DNA of 32,126 nt from Candidatus Sulfopaludibacter sp. (GCA_031292755.1 JARLGM010000077.1:1-32126), one strand, 5' to 3'. Shown: positions 22,901 through 31,300, numbered from the stretch's first letter. Translations and numbers: made by a program. The notes: generated by a model from the letters alone, not told the origin.

Positions 22901-24060
22901 TCAGTGGCCGCGGTCGTGCGGCACGGTGACTGCTACCGAGGCGCTGGAGGAAAGCGGCAGGGCATCCTTGCAGGTGATCTCTATCGTGTAAACACGTCCG
23001 TCTCCGCCGCCGTTGCGAGAGGCCAGGAGGTCCACGTGATGGTCATCCAGGACGATGGACGAACCGTCCTGACTGTTGATGCCGCCGCCGGAAGCCGCGG
23101 CCGCGACGCTGAGCGAACAAACCGGCGCGGCATCGCAGTTATCAGTCACGGAATAGCCGATGGTCACGGGAACGAACTTGTTGTCAGGCGGCCAGGCACA
23201 TTGGGATTAGCCGAAGCGTCAGCGATCACCGGCCCACCACAGGTTGGCAGGCTGCCGAAGAGACCGTGCTGCTAGTTTATTATCCCCGCGGCGAAGTACA
23301 GGACGCTGGGATCGCCGCCGCTTCCACCGTTGCCGAAAATCAACTGCCAGAGCCCGTCGATCCGCAATGGGGCGCTATCCGTTCCCTTGAGCATTCCCAG
23401 AAAGTCTTGGGTGGTCTGATCAAAGGCGAGGATGTAACCGGGGCCACCGGAGGGCGGAGGCGCGGCGCCGTTTCCGAGGTTAAAATCTCCCACCAAAAGC
23501 GCGTTGCTGAACTTGCCGAAATGGGGCGGCGCGATCGCCATGCCCCACGGATCGTATAGGGGCAGCGCCGTTGCGTCAGCAGTTGCAAAGCGTTCCAGCG
23601 AAGTGCCCGAGGTGTCGAACCTGTCGATGACGCCGAGCCCGACCACCGTTGGGCTCATGGGCGCGTAGCTGACGAAAAGGTCGCCGCCGAGGTTGGCGAT
23701 GTTGAACGGGACGAGACCCGAAGGCAGACCGGGATCGACCCATTTTCCAGCAAAGGCGGCGTTGACATTCGCGAAAGTATTATCGGAAACGTCGATCCGG
23801 TTGCCCGCGGGATTGGCGGCGTAGAGATGGTGGGCACCGGAGAGCGTTCCGAGAGCGATCCCGATATAAGCCGCCGGCGCCGCTCCGGTTGCAGCCAGGG
23901 TGGCGGAACCGTCGCCGGTCCACCCGTAGATACCACCGGTCAGCGAAGCAAAGAGGAACACCGCGGATTTGCCGCCGAGAACGAAATCGGTTCCAACTCC
24001 GTTGTGAACCTGTCCCGACGGCAGAGGGACGCTCACCACCAGCGCAGGCTGGCTGACCAC
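22901..24060 (-). pseudogene. Decayed TIGR03118-type beta-propeller protein with C-terminal Ig-like domain
   Basis: From 24060 the frame reads VVSQPALVVSVPLPSGQ, then AVFLFASLTGGIYGW, VPFNIANLGGDLFVSYA, DPWGMAIAPPHFGKFSNALL and IDGLWQLIFGNGG, matching TIGR03118 proteins. The N-terminal part, with the usual 'NPWGL' start, is missing, and a TAG at 24075-24073 precedes it. A TAG at 23274-23272 interrupts AAGIIN-QHGLFGSL. A one-base loss at about 23195 then shifts the frame before WPPDNKFVPV. The C-terminal domain continues as TIGYSVTDNCDAAPVCSLSV to TVPHDRGH and a stop at 22901. With three defects this is a dead gene unless the sequence is wrong. Intact relatives are exported propellers of unknown role. 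Confidence 0.85.
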
Positions 24061-24140
24061 GCCGGTGACTGGCTAACGCACCAAGCTTCCTGGTGTCGCT
24101 GCGACCGGAGAGGGGCATAGCCACGCGCCGAAATCGGATG

Positions 24141-24146
24141 TATAAG
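24141..24146 (+). promoter_or_regulatory. -10-like TATAAG before the START-like gene
   Basis: TATAAG lies 7 nt before ATG 24154, and no Shine-Dalgarno sequence occurs between them. No good -35 is visible at the normal distance. If used, the transcript would start at or next to the ATG. Confidence 0.38.
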
Positions 24147-24153
24147 TATCAAT

Positions 24154-24975
24154 ATGACGGGGACTGCGATCCCGGCGGCAACGGCCATCGTCTGCTGCCT
24201 GGCGACATCCATGGGCCTTCGTGCCCAGCAATTGAAGCCGGAAACCATCCACGGGTTCGACTGCTACGTGCAGCCGGCCGAAGCGCGCATGGAAGCGCGC
24301 AAGCAGTTTCTCCTGACCGATTCCGATGCGGCGCTGCGTGGCCAGGTCATGCGCGGCGGCAAAATCCAGACCGTGCCGGCCAACGGCCCCAATCCTCACC
24401 AGGTCCCCGCCGGGCAGTTGTACGATTGGATCGGAGCCGTGCTGATACCCGGCGCAACCATGGAGCGCACCGTCCACATGCTTCAGGATTACGACCATCG
24501 CGCCAGCTACTTCCCCGAGATCCTCTCGTCTTCCAAACTCCTGTGCCGCTCCGGCGCCACCCGCTTCGGCTTCACCATGCAACTGAAGGAACCCGCCGTC
24601 ATCGAAACCCAAAACGACGTCGTGTGGGAACAGGTCGATGCGGCGCGGTGGCGCTGCCGGTCGTATTCCACCGGCGTCCGGGAAATCGGCAAGAACCACG
24701 GATACCTCCAGCGGCTGTATTCCTACTGGCGCTTCCACGAGACCGACAAGGGCGTGCTGGTGGAAGCGGAAACCATCACCCTGAGCGGTGAATTCAACTC
24801 GCTCTCGCGGGCTCTCGGATCGATGATGGGCATCAATCCCGAAAAGTCCCTGAAGCGCACCCTGGAGTCGATGCGCGACTCGGTGCTGAACAAGAACCTG
24901 CAAATCGCGCCGCCGCCCACCGGAATCGCGGAATGCGGCGAGCCGGTCCGCCCGGCAGCCTGCGATGTCCGATAG
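24154..24975 (+). CDS. Exported START/SRPBCC-like protein
   Basis: A 273-residue protein with a signal peptide, MTGTAIPAATAIVCCLATSM, likely cut after GLRA. The mature part has GFDCYVQPAEARMEARKQF, then GQLYDWIGAVLIPGATMERT, VHMLQDYDHRASYFPEI, TRFGFTMQLKEPAVIETQND, and a C-terminal YSYWRFHETDKGVLVEAETI followed by a long helix (SLKRTLESMRDSVLNKNL). The alternation of strands and a closing helix, with 'LQDYDHRASYFPEI' where START-like proteins have their ligand-gate helix, suggests an exported lipid- or sterol-binding fold. The 3' end overlaps the GMC oxidoreductase gene by 11 bp, so the pair is translated together and may act on the same hydrophobic substrate. Confidence 0.7.
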   Translation: MTGTAIPAATAIVCCLATSMGLRAQQLKPETIHGFDCYVQPAEARMEARKQFLLTDSDAALRGQVMRGGKIQTVPANGPNPHQVPAGQLYDWIGAVLIPGATMERTVHMLQDYDHRASYFPEILSSSKLLCRSGATRFGFTMQLKEPAVIETQNDVVWEQVDAARWRCRSYSTGVREIGKNHGYLQRLYSYWRFHETDKGVLVEAETITLSGEFNSLSRALGSMMGINPEKSLKRTLESMRDSVLNKNLQIAPPPTGIAECGEPVRPAACDVR

Positions 24976-26578
24976 CGCGCCCGATTTCGACTTCATCGTG
25001 ATCGGCTCCGGCTTTGGCGGCAGCGTGTCAGCACACCGTCTCGTCGAAAAAGGCTACCGCGTCGCCGTGATGGAGATGGGACGCCGCTGGACCGCCGGCA
25101 ATCTGCCGCACACCAACTGGCGCTTGTGGCGCTGGATCTGGCGGCCGGGCCTGGCACTCCGCGGATTCTTCAATATCGAACCCTTCCGCCACGTCATCAT
25201 CATGCACGGCTGCGCCGTGGGCGGCGGCTCCATCACCTACGCCAATACCCTGCTCCAGCCCGGCGATGCCGTGTGGGAGCGCGGTTCCTGGGCCGGACTG
25301 GCCGACTGGAAAAGCCAGATGCCCGGGCATTTCCAGACCGCCCGCCGGATGTTGGGCGTCATCGAAAATCGCATCCTCGGACCGGCCGACCACATACTCC
25401 GCCGCGCCGCCGAAGCCGCCGGCGCCGGTCATACGTTCTACCGCACGCAGGTGGCTGTGTTCGAACCGCCGGAAGGCGCGGCCCCCGGCGAGCCTCATCC
25501 GGACCCGTATTTCGACGGCGCGGGACCGCCCCGCCACACCTGCACCGGCTGCGGCGGATGCATGATGGGCTGCCGCTACAACGCCAAAAACACCCTCGAC
25601 AAGAACTACCTCTACCTGGCGGAGAAAGGAGGCGCGCGGCTCTTCGCCGAAACCCGCGTGGTGGACGTGGCCCCTGCCGGCGAAAATTACATAGTCCGCA
25701 CCGAACGCTCGACAGCGTTCTTTCGCAAACACCGCCGCAGCTTTACCGCCCGCTCCGTGGTATTCGCCGGCTCGGCGCTCGGCACCATGGACCTGCTGTT
25801 TCGCCTCAAGCGGAAAGGGTCCCTGCCGCTTCTGAGCGACTGCCTCGGCAAGCGCGTGCGCACCAATGCGGAATCCCTCATCGGGGTGCGCGTACCCGGC
25901 TCCCGCGACGATCTCTCGCTGGGCATCGCCATTGGATCGGGAATCTACATCGACGAGTTCACGCACATCGAGGCCACGCGATACCCGGCGGGCTCCGACG
26001 CGATGGGACTATTGGCCACCCTGCTCACCGGCGGACGCCCCGGGCGGACCCGCATCCTGCATTGGATCGCCACCTGCGCTTCCTCCCTGCTCCGCCACCC
26101 CATCCGCACCGTGCGCAGCCTGCACCCCTTCGGGTGGGCCCGCGAGTCTCTGATTCTGCTCTGCATGCAGACCCTCGACGGCCACATCGATATGCGGCTG
26201 GGACGGCCGTGGTTCTGGCCCTTCCACCCCTCCCTGATGAGTCACGGGCCGCGCATTCCCACCTACATCCCGCAGGCCAACGATTTCGCCCGCAAAGTGG
26301 CCGCAACAATCGGCGGCACGCCCATGAGCATGGTGACCGAAATTCTCTTCAATGTGCCCGGCACCGCGCACATCCTGGGTGGCTGCCCCATGGGCGAATC
26401 CCCCGAGCAAGGCGTGGTGGACCACCAACAGCGCCTCTTCGGCTATCGCAATCTCTACGTGTGCGACGGCTCGGTCATCGCCGCCAATCTCGGAGTCAAT
26501 CCCAGCCTGACCATCTGCGCCCTCACCGAACGCGCCATGACGTTCATCCCTCCAAAAATTCCATCAGCGTCAGGCTGA
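24965..26578 (+). CDS. GMC oxidoreductase (cholesterol-oxidase-like) with CxxCxxCxxxC motif
   Basis: A 537-residue FAD enzyme. The Rossmann motif is FDFIVIGSGFGGSVSAHRL at 8-26. The second FAD motif is HGCAVGGGSITYANTLLQ at about 81-98. The C-terminal active-site region has AHILGGCPMGESPEQGVVD and ANLGVNPSLTI, as in cholesterol-oxidase-like members. An insertion at 193-203, CTGCGGCMMGC, has exactly the spacing of a 4Fe-4S site, followed by RYNAKNTLDKNYLYLAE. Oxidation of a sterol or other alcohol, with electrons passing on from FAD, is inferred. No signal peptide is present, although its overlapping partner is exported. It converges on the PLP-enzyme gene with a 9-bp overlap and a shared hairpin. 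Confidence 0.9.
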   Translation: MSDSAPDFDFIVIGSGFGGSVSAHRLVEKGYRVAVMEMGRRWTAGNLPHTNWRLWRWIWRPGLALRGFFNIEPFRHVIIMHGCAVGGGSITYANTLLQPGDAVWERGSWAGLADWKSQMPGHFQTARRMLGVIENRILGPADHILRRAAEAAGAGHTFYRTQVAVFEPPEGAAPGEPHPDPYFDGAGPPRHTCTGCGGCMMGCRYNAKNTLDKNYLYLAEKGGARLFAETRVVDVAPAGENYIVRTERSTAFFRKHRRSFTARSVVFAGSALGTMDLLFRLKRKGSLPLLSDCLGKRVRTNAESLIGVRVPGSRDDLSLGIAIGSGIYIDEFTHIEATRYPAGSDAMGLLATLLTGGRPGRTRILHWIATCASSLLRHPIRTVRSLHPFGWARESLILLCMQTLDGHIDMRLGRPWFWPFHPSLMSHGPRIPTYIPQANDFARKVAATIGGTPMSMVTEILFNVPGTAHILGGCPMGESPEQGVVDHQQRLFGYRNLYVCDGSVIAANLGVNPSLTICALTERAMTFIPPKIPSASG

Positions 26579-26581
26579 TGG
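26561..26581. terminator. Hairpin shared by two converging gene ends, probable terminator for the minus strand
   Basis: CCATCAGC (26561-26568) and GCTGATGG (26574-26581) form a perfect 8-bp stem with a 5-nt loop. Both stop codons lie within it: TGA 26576-26578 for the GMC gene and TGA 26572-26570 for the PLP enzyme. On the minus strand the stem is followed by AATTTTTGG, a modest T-tract. On the plus strand AGATATTTC follows, so termination there is weaker. Confidence 0.65.
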
Positions 26582-27763
26582 AGATATTTCGAGGGCCTGC
26601 GACAGATCCGCGATGATGTCTTCCGGCGCTTCGATCCCCACCGACAGGCGCACCAGGGTGTCGCCGATGCCGAGGCGCTGGCGGTGCTTGGGGGACAGAT
26701 CGCGGTGCGAGCTCATGGCGGGATACAGCATCATGGTGTGGACATCGCCCAGCGAAGTCGCGCGCACGATCATGCGCAGGCGGTCCATGAAGCGGAACAC
26801 GTCTTCCCTGCCCTCGCCCCGGATTTCGAAACTCACCATGGCGCCGTAGAGATTGGGCGGGAACAGCCGGCGGACGGTGGCGGAATCGGGATGCGCCGGG
26901 TCGCCCGTGAAATGCACGCGCGCAACTTCGGGATGGGTACTGAGCCACGACGCCACGCGGCAGGCATTGGCGCATTGCCGCTCCATGCGCAGCGGGAACG
27001 TCTTGATGCCGCGCATGGTGAGGTAGCTTTCGAACGGCCCGAGCACCGGACCGAGGGTGCGCGCCAGGGAGCGCAGGCCTTCCAGGTGCTGCGCATCGGT
27101 AATCACCACGCCGCCCATCACGTCGCCGTGGCCGGCCAGGTACTTGGTGACGCTGTGCACGCTGAAATGCGCGCCCAGATCGAGCGGCCGCAGCAGCAGC
27201 GGAGTGCCGAAGGTATTGTCCACCACCAGGGCAGCGCCGGCCTCGCGCGCGATTTCGGCGATCCGGTCGACCGGCCCCACCCGCACCAGCGGATTGCAAA
27301 TGGTCTCGATGACGATGCAACCGGGGCGGGCTTCGGCTACGGCGGTGCGCAGCGCGTCCAAATCGCAAACATCGGCGAAGCGAACGGCAATGCCCATGGG
27401 CTCCAGCACGTTCATCAGCAGCCCGATGGTGGCGCCGTACAGCGCGCTGGCCGCCACGATGCTCTTGCGCCGGTCGGCGAGGGCGCAGGCAATGGCCAGT
27501 TGCAGCGCGGCCATGCCGGAGGCGCAGGACTGAGCGCCCGCCCCGCCTTCCAGAGAGCAGATCAACTCTTCCAAAGCGGCGGCGTTGGGATTATCGTACC
27601 GGCTGTAGCAATATCCCTTTTCCTCCTGGCCGAATACGCGGTCCAACTGGGCCATGGAGTCGTACGAATAACTGGTTGCGGTATAGATTGGGGTAGTCGC
27701 CGGCACGTGAGCCCCGGCTCTTTTCCGGTCGCCCGCATGCACGGCTCTGGTGTGAATCTGCAA
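26570..27763 (-). CDS. Cys/Met-metabolism PLP enzyme (cystathionine gamma-synthase/lyase family)
   Basis: A 397-residue aminotransferase-fold enzyme. The PLP lysine is Lys207 in HSVTKYLAGHGD. Other family marks are YSRYDNPNAAALEELICSLE near 53, SCASGMAALQLAIACAL at 79-95, ETICNPLVRVGPVDRIAEIA at 153-172, and DNTFGTPLL at 182-190. Whether it acts as a cystathionine synthase, cystathionine lyase or methionine gamma-lyase cannot be decided from the sequence. The start is TTG at 27763, giving MQIHTRAVHAGDRKRAGAHV like family members. It is preceded by AAGGAAAT and lies 2 bp after the cysS stop, so it is coupled to cysteinyl-tRNA synthetase and tied to cysteine supply. Confidence 0.92.
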   Translation of the reverse strand: MQIHTRAVHAGDRKRAGAHVPATTPIYTATSYSYDSMAQLDRVFGQEEKGYCYSRYDNPNAAALEELICSLEGGAGAQSCASGMAALQLAIACALADRRKSIVAASALYGATIGLLMNVLEPMGIAVRFADVCDLDALRTAVAEARPGCIVIETICNPLVRVGPVDRIAEIAREAGAALVVDNTFGTPLLLRPLDLGAHFSVHSVTKYLAGHGDVMGGVVITDAQHLEGLRSLARTLGPVLGPFESYLTMRGIKTFPLRMERQCANACRVASWLSTHPEVARVHFTGDPAHPDSATVRRLFPPNLYGAMVSFEIRGEGREDVFRFMDRLRMIVRATSLGDVHTMMLYPAMSSHRDLSPKHRQRLGIGDTLVRLSVGIEAPEDIIADLSQALEISPSA

Positions 27764-27765
27764 GG

Positions 27766-29166
27766 CTATTTCCTTTTCCAGCGAATCCCGCTCTTGGTGT
27801 CTTCCAGGATAATTCCCTGCTCCAGCAACTGCTCGCGGATCTGGTCGGCGCCCGCGAAATTTTTGGCCTTCTTGGCGGCGGTGCGTTCGGCGATCAGCGC
27901 TTCCACTGCCGCGTCGGACAGGCCGCCGGCGCCGGCCGTGGGCCGGAGCACGTCGAATACGGAATCGAACAGGGTGAGCAACTCCACCGCCGCCGGCACG
28001 TCGCCGGCGCGGAATCCGCAGGAATCCATGGCGCTATTGGCGTCGCGGACAAATTCGAATACGGCCGCCAGCGCTTCGGCGGTGTTCAAATCCTCGTCCA
28101 TGCCGGCCCGGAAGGCCTGGCAGGCCGCCGCGGTGCGCGAGGCAAGTTCCCCGTTTGTTCCTTCGGGGAAACGGTCCGTTTCCAGCCGGAGCTTGAAATT
28201 GCGCAGGCGGTCGATCGCGGTGGCCGCGCTTTTCAGTCCGTCAAACGTAAAGTTGAGCTGCTTCCGGTACGGCGCCGAGGCGAGCAGATAGCGAATCGTT
28301 TCCGGCGCGTATCCCTTGCCCAGCAGGTCGCGCAGGGTGAAATAATTGCCCAGCGACTTGGACATCTTCTGGCCTTCCACCATCAGAAATTCGGCGTGCA
28401 TCCAGAAGCGGGAAAACGGCTTGCCGGTCAGCGATTCGGATTGCGCGATTTCGTTTTCGTGGTGCGGAAAGATCAGGTCCACACCGCCCACGTGAATATC
28501 CAACGTCTCGCCCAGGTACTTGATGGCCATCACGGAGCATTCAATGTGCCAGCCGGGACGACCCGGACCCATGGAGGTGGGCCAGAAAGGTTCGCCCTCT
28601 TTGGGCGCCTTCCACAATGCGAAATCGCGGGCGTCGGCCTTCTCGTACTCATCCACGTCCACGCGGGCGCCGGCGATGTTGCCGCTGAAATCGTTGTGCG
28701 ACAGCTTGCCGTAGCCCGGAAAAGAGGCGATCCGGAAATACACCGAGCCGTCGCTACTGTATGTATGGTTTCCGGCGGCCAGCTTTTCGATGGCGGCAGC
28801 CATGCCGTCGATATGTTCGGTGGCCGGCACCAGGCTCTCCGGCCGCTCCAGGCGCAGGGTGGCGCAGTCTTCCAGGAAGGCTTGGGTATAGACCGCGGTG
28901 TATTCGTTCAGCTCCTTGTGCTGGGCTACGGCGTTGCGGATGATCTTATCGTCCACGTCCGTCACGTTCATCACGTGATTGAGCTGGAAACCGCTGGCCC
29001 GCAGCCACTTACGCAGAATATCCACGAACGTGAAGGTGCGAAAGTTGCCGATGTGCGCAAAATCGTAAACGGTGGGTCCGCAACTGTACATGCGGACGGT
29101 ATTGTCGCGCGCTGGAAAGAACTCCTCCATCTGCTGAGACAACGTGTTATAGAATCGCAGCGCCAT
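27766..29166 (-). CDS. cysS: Cysteinyl-tRNA synthetase
   Basis: A 466-residue class Ia synthetase, about the usual length. The zinc site is formed by Cys29 (SCGPTVYD), Cys210 (HIECSVMA), His235 and Glu239 (FPHHENEIAQ), in the same order as in E. coli. HIGN at 38-41 and KMSKS at 267-271 bind ATP. The anticodon and DALR-type helical domain follows from about 330. It charges tRNA-Cys with cysteine in the cytoplasm. ATG 29166 has no close Shine-Dalgarno sequence. It is the first gene of a two-gene operon with the PLP enzyme. Confidence 0.97.
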   Translation of the reverse strand: MALRFYNTLSQQMEEFFPARDNTVRMYSCGPTVYDFAHIGNFRTFTFVDILRKWLRASGFQLNHVMNVTDVDDKIIRNAVAQHKELNEYTAVYTQAFLEDCATLRLERPESLVPATEHIDGMAAAIEKLAAGNHTYSSDGSVYFRIASFPGYGKLSHNDFSGNIAGARVDVDEYEKADARDFALWKAPKEGEPFWPTSMGPGRPGWHIECSVMAIKYLGETLDIHVGGVDLIFPHHENEIAQSESLTGKPFSRFWMHAEFLMVEGQKMSKSLGNYFTLRDLLGKGYAPETIRYLLASAPYRKQLNFTFDGLKSAATAIDRLRNFKLRLETDRFPEGTNGELASRTAAACQAFRAGMDEDLNTAEALAAVFEFVRDANSAMDSCGFRAGDVPAAVELLTLFDSVFDVLRPTAGAGGLSDAAVEALIAERTAAKKAKNFAGADQIREQLLEQGIILEDTKSGIRWKRK

Positions 29167-29231
29167 AGAAATTGAAGGGAAACCTCATGGTAGCAGAAGC
29201 CGGAAGAACGCAGGCTGCAAGGGAGCGCTTA

Positions 29232-29627
29232 CTAATGCGCGCGCATGGAGCGGGCAATCATACCGAGTCCGCCGACCAGCAGCACCAGCATCACGATGGT
29301 GTTGAACAGGCTGGTGGGCTGAAAGTAGATGTGCATGTTGGCGATGACCCCGGCCAGAATGAACAGCGCTCCGGCCGCGGTAAGCAGCCACCCGATGACG
29401 CTCTTTCCGTTCCAGAACAGGAGGGCGACGCCAATCAGCATCGGGATGAGGGTGATTCCGAAGGTATTGCCGCCGTAAAAGTTCCAGTAGGAACCGGCCA
29501 CGGTGACCTGATTGGCCAGGAGGTACGCTCCCAGGCAAGCCATGACAAAACCCAACAGGAAGTGACCCAGGCCGCCGGGCGTTCCGCCGACGTCGCTGAA
29601 GCTTCGGTCCGACATGTCTTCGAGCAT
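29232..29627 (-). CDS. Small four-helix membrane protein of unknown function
   Basis: A 131-residue hydrophobic protein with four likely transmembrane helices: LGHFLLGFVMACLGAYLLA, FGITLIPMLIGVALLFW, VIGWLLTAAGALFILAGVI and IVMLVLLVGGLGMIARSM. A G-rich loop (WNFYGGNT) separates helices 1 and 2. I know no family for it. Either ATG 29627 or ATG 29615 (MSDRSFSD) may be the start, and neither has a strong ribosome site. It ends 65 bp upstream of the cysS start on the same strand and is divergent from the PilZ gene. Confidence 0.62.
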   Translation of the reverse strand: MLEDMSDRSFSDVGGTPGGLGHFLLGFVMACLGAYLLANQVTVAGSYWNFYGGNTFGITLIPMLIGVALLFWNGKSVIGWLLTAAGALFILAGVIANMHIYFQPTSLFNTIVMLVLLVGGLGMIARSMRAH

Positions 29628-29830
29628 ACCAAACTACACGAGGAAGTAATTCTGACGTGCAGGGCCAAGTAAGAAGTGCTTGATTGCCCATGAAAGGAGT
29701 GCCATTGGTAGGAATTCTAACGAATGGCCAGGAGATTGCAGGAATTTGGCAAAACAATAAGTTCCGCCTCTTCTGCCCAAAACACGCGCTCCTAACTGAA
29801 TCGATAGGAGAGGCTTTAGGAGAGATTTGC

Positions 29831-30178
29831 ATGGATAAGATTTTCGCCGAACGCCGACGACACCCCCGTTACGGAGTTCACCTGCCGGTGGATTACCACG
29901 TGTCGCAAAAAGGCCGCATAGCGCGCGCAGGCAGCGGATTCTCGCTGGACATGAGCAGCAGCGGCTTGAGTTTTCGAAGCCGCGGTCCGCTTCCGGAAGG
30001 CGCTCACATCGAGATGGTGGTGGATTGGCCAGTGAAGTACGCCGACTTATATCCCGTCGATCTTCTGGTGACGGGTTTCGTTGTCCGCAGCGATAACCAT
30101 CACACCGCGGTCCGCATCACCTCGCGGAAATTCCGGGTGGCGGAAGCGCCGGCCGAAGCCATCCGCGCCTCGGCGTAA
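29831..30178 (+). CDS. PilZ-domain c-di-GMP-binding protein
   Basis: A 115-residue single-domain protein. The two c-di-GMP contact motifs are present: RRRHPRY (RxxxR type) near residue 8 and DMSSSGLSF (D/NxSxxG) near 37. The beta-barrel core continues with LPEGAHIEMVVDWPV, then VTGFVVRSDNHHTAVRITS. It should act as a stand-alone effector or adaptor for the second messenger, with no partner gene in view. ATG 29831 is chosen because AGGAGA lies 7 nt upstream and the domain starts at once. The frame stays open back to 29684, but that extension looks unlike the family. The 203 bases upstream of this gene contain nothing else I can support. Confidence 0.9.
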   Translation: MDKIFAERRRHPRYGVHLPVDYHVSQKGRIARAGSGFSLDMSSSGLSFRSRGPLPEGAHIEMVVDWPVKYADLYPVDLLVTGFVVRSDNHHTAVRITSRKFRVAEAPAEAIRASA

Positions 30179-30181
30179 AGT

Positions 30182-31294
30182 CTACCAGACACCGGCGTCC
30201 CGCAACGCCGTTACGACGTCTTGCTGGAGCGTGGTGCCGGTCATTCCGTTCGAGTGGTACACCACTTTGCCGGACCGGTCGAGCACCACGACGCCCGTGA
30301 GGACGCCGTTCCCGAATCCCAGGGCGGCGGCGGTGGTGGATGGCGATGCCGCCAGCATCGGCATGGTATAGCCCAATCGTTGCACTTCAGACTGCAGACC
30401 GGAAGTGCGGCCAGTGATCACGTCCCACACGATCACGCCTTTCGGGGCGAGGGCGCGGTGCAGCAGTTCCACGAAAGATGTATCCGCGTCGCTGTAGAAC
30501 GAGCCGAACCGGATTACCGCTACGTGACCGGACAGGCTCTTTGTGCTGTACGGATTACCCTGCAAATCGGTCCATTCGAATTCCGGGAAAGGCTTGCCGT
30601 AGAGTGGCGATTGAGGCGTGGAACTGATGCGGTCCACCAGTTTGGCTCCAGCGGGCGGCGTGAATTGGAAGAGCGAATCCGGGACCGCATCGCCGCTTGC
30701 CACCCGGGTGACTTGTATGCCGCGCTGGCTAGTGCCGCCCGGAACATCCGGGGCCGTCGGAAGCGTCGAAGAGGTCGATTTCAACACCAGGTAGCGCGCC
30801 TTATCGATCCAATAGGTTTCCCTGGTGACAAGTTGATTGCTGCCGGGCAAGTTTCGCGGCCGTTCCACCTCAATCACGTAGCACGGCACCGCGGAACCCT
30901 GGAGGGTAAGTGGCTCCTCGCGCAGAATGCGGGCGTTCTGAACGCCGCGCGGGAGAGCCAGATACCGGGAGAACAGGTTGGCCATCATGCCCTTGTTGTC
31001 GGCATATTCGTGGAACGCGGAGCTGTACTGCCAGTTGTGAACGCCATCTGAGACGTACAGCATTCCGTACTCCTCCAACCGCGTCTTCGCCCCGGCCTGG
31101 GCCATGCGAATGGGAGCCTGGGTATTGTTTTGCGATGCCGGAGATTGATGCTCGTACCCCTCCTTCCATTCGATATCGAGCGCCGTGCCGCGGTAAGCTC
31201 CGGAGACTTTTTGCAGAATCTCAGTGGCCGTCTGCGCGGACCCGGCGCGGGCCACAGCGGCCGCCGCCAGTACCAGCACGTTCCATCTGTCCAT
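30182..31294 (-). CDS. Exported LolA/DUF2092-like domain fused to a thioredoxin-fold domain lacking CxxC
   Basis: A 370-residue protein with a signal peptide (MDRWNVLVLAAAAVARAGSA). Residues about 22-225 resemble the DUF2092/LolA-like lipoprotein-carrier fold: TATEILQKVSGAYRGTALDI, YGMLYVSDGVHNWQYSS, PCYVIEVERP, and TYWIDKARYLVLKSTS. A linker with GKPFPEFEWTDLQGNPYS then leads into a redoxin-type thioredoxin domain (about 235-370). At the place of the active-site 'WASWCGPC' it has RFGSFYSDADTSF, so there are no redox cysteines and thiol exchange is unlikely. It may bind lipid or act as a chaperone. A TATACC hexamer lies 6 nt before the ATG, so the gene looks leaderless. Confidence 0.75.
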   Translation of the reverse strand: MDRWNVLVLAAAAVARAGSAQTATEILQKVSGAYRGTALDIEWKEGYEHQSPASQNNTQAPIRMAQAGAKTRLEEYGMLYVSDGVHNWQYSSAFHEYADNKGMMANLFSRYLALPRGVQNARILREEPLTLQGSAVPCYVIEVERPRNLPGSNQLVTRETYWIDKARYLVLKSTSSTLPTAPDVPGGTSQRGIQVTRVASGDAVPDSLFQFTPPAGAKLVDRISSTPQSPLYGKPFPEFEWTDLQGNPYSTKSLSGHVAVIRFGSFYSDADTSFVELLHRALAPKGVIVWDVITGRTSGLQSEVQRLGYTMPMLAASPSTTAAALGFGNGVLTGVVVLDRSGKVVYHSNGMTGTTLQQDVVTALRDAGVW

Positions 31295-31300
31295 GATTCA

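Noticed and set aside
24073..24996. A 307-codon minus-strand open frame antisense to the START-like gene, considered as the lost 5' part of the TIGR03118 gene
   Set aside because: It contains no 'NPWGL'-type start of that family, and its composition matches an antisense shadow. Only the last few codons near 24075 could be original, and this cannot be decided.
29684..29830. 49-residue N-terminal extension of the PilZ protein or a separate small gene
   Set aside because: A strong AGGAGA lies in front of ATG 29831 and the PilZ domain begins there. The extension shows no family features.
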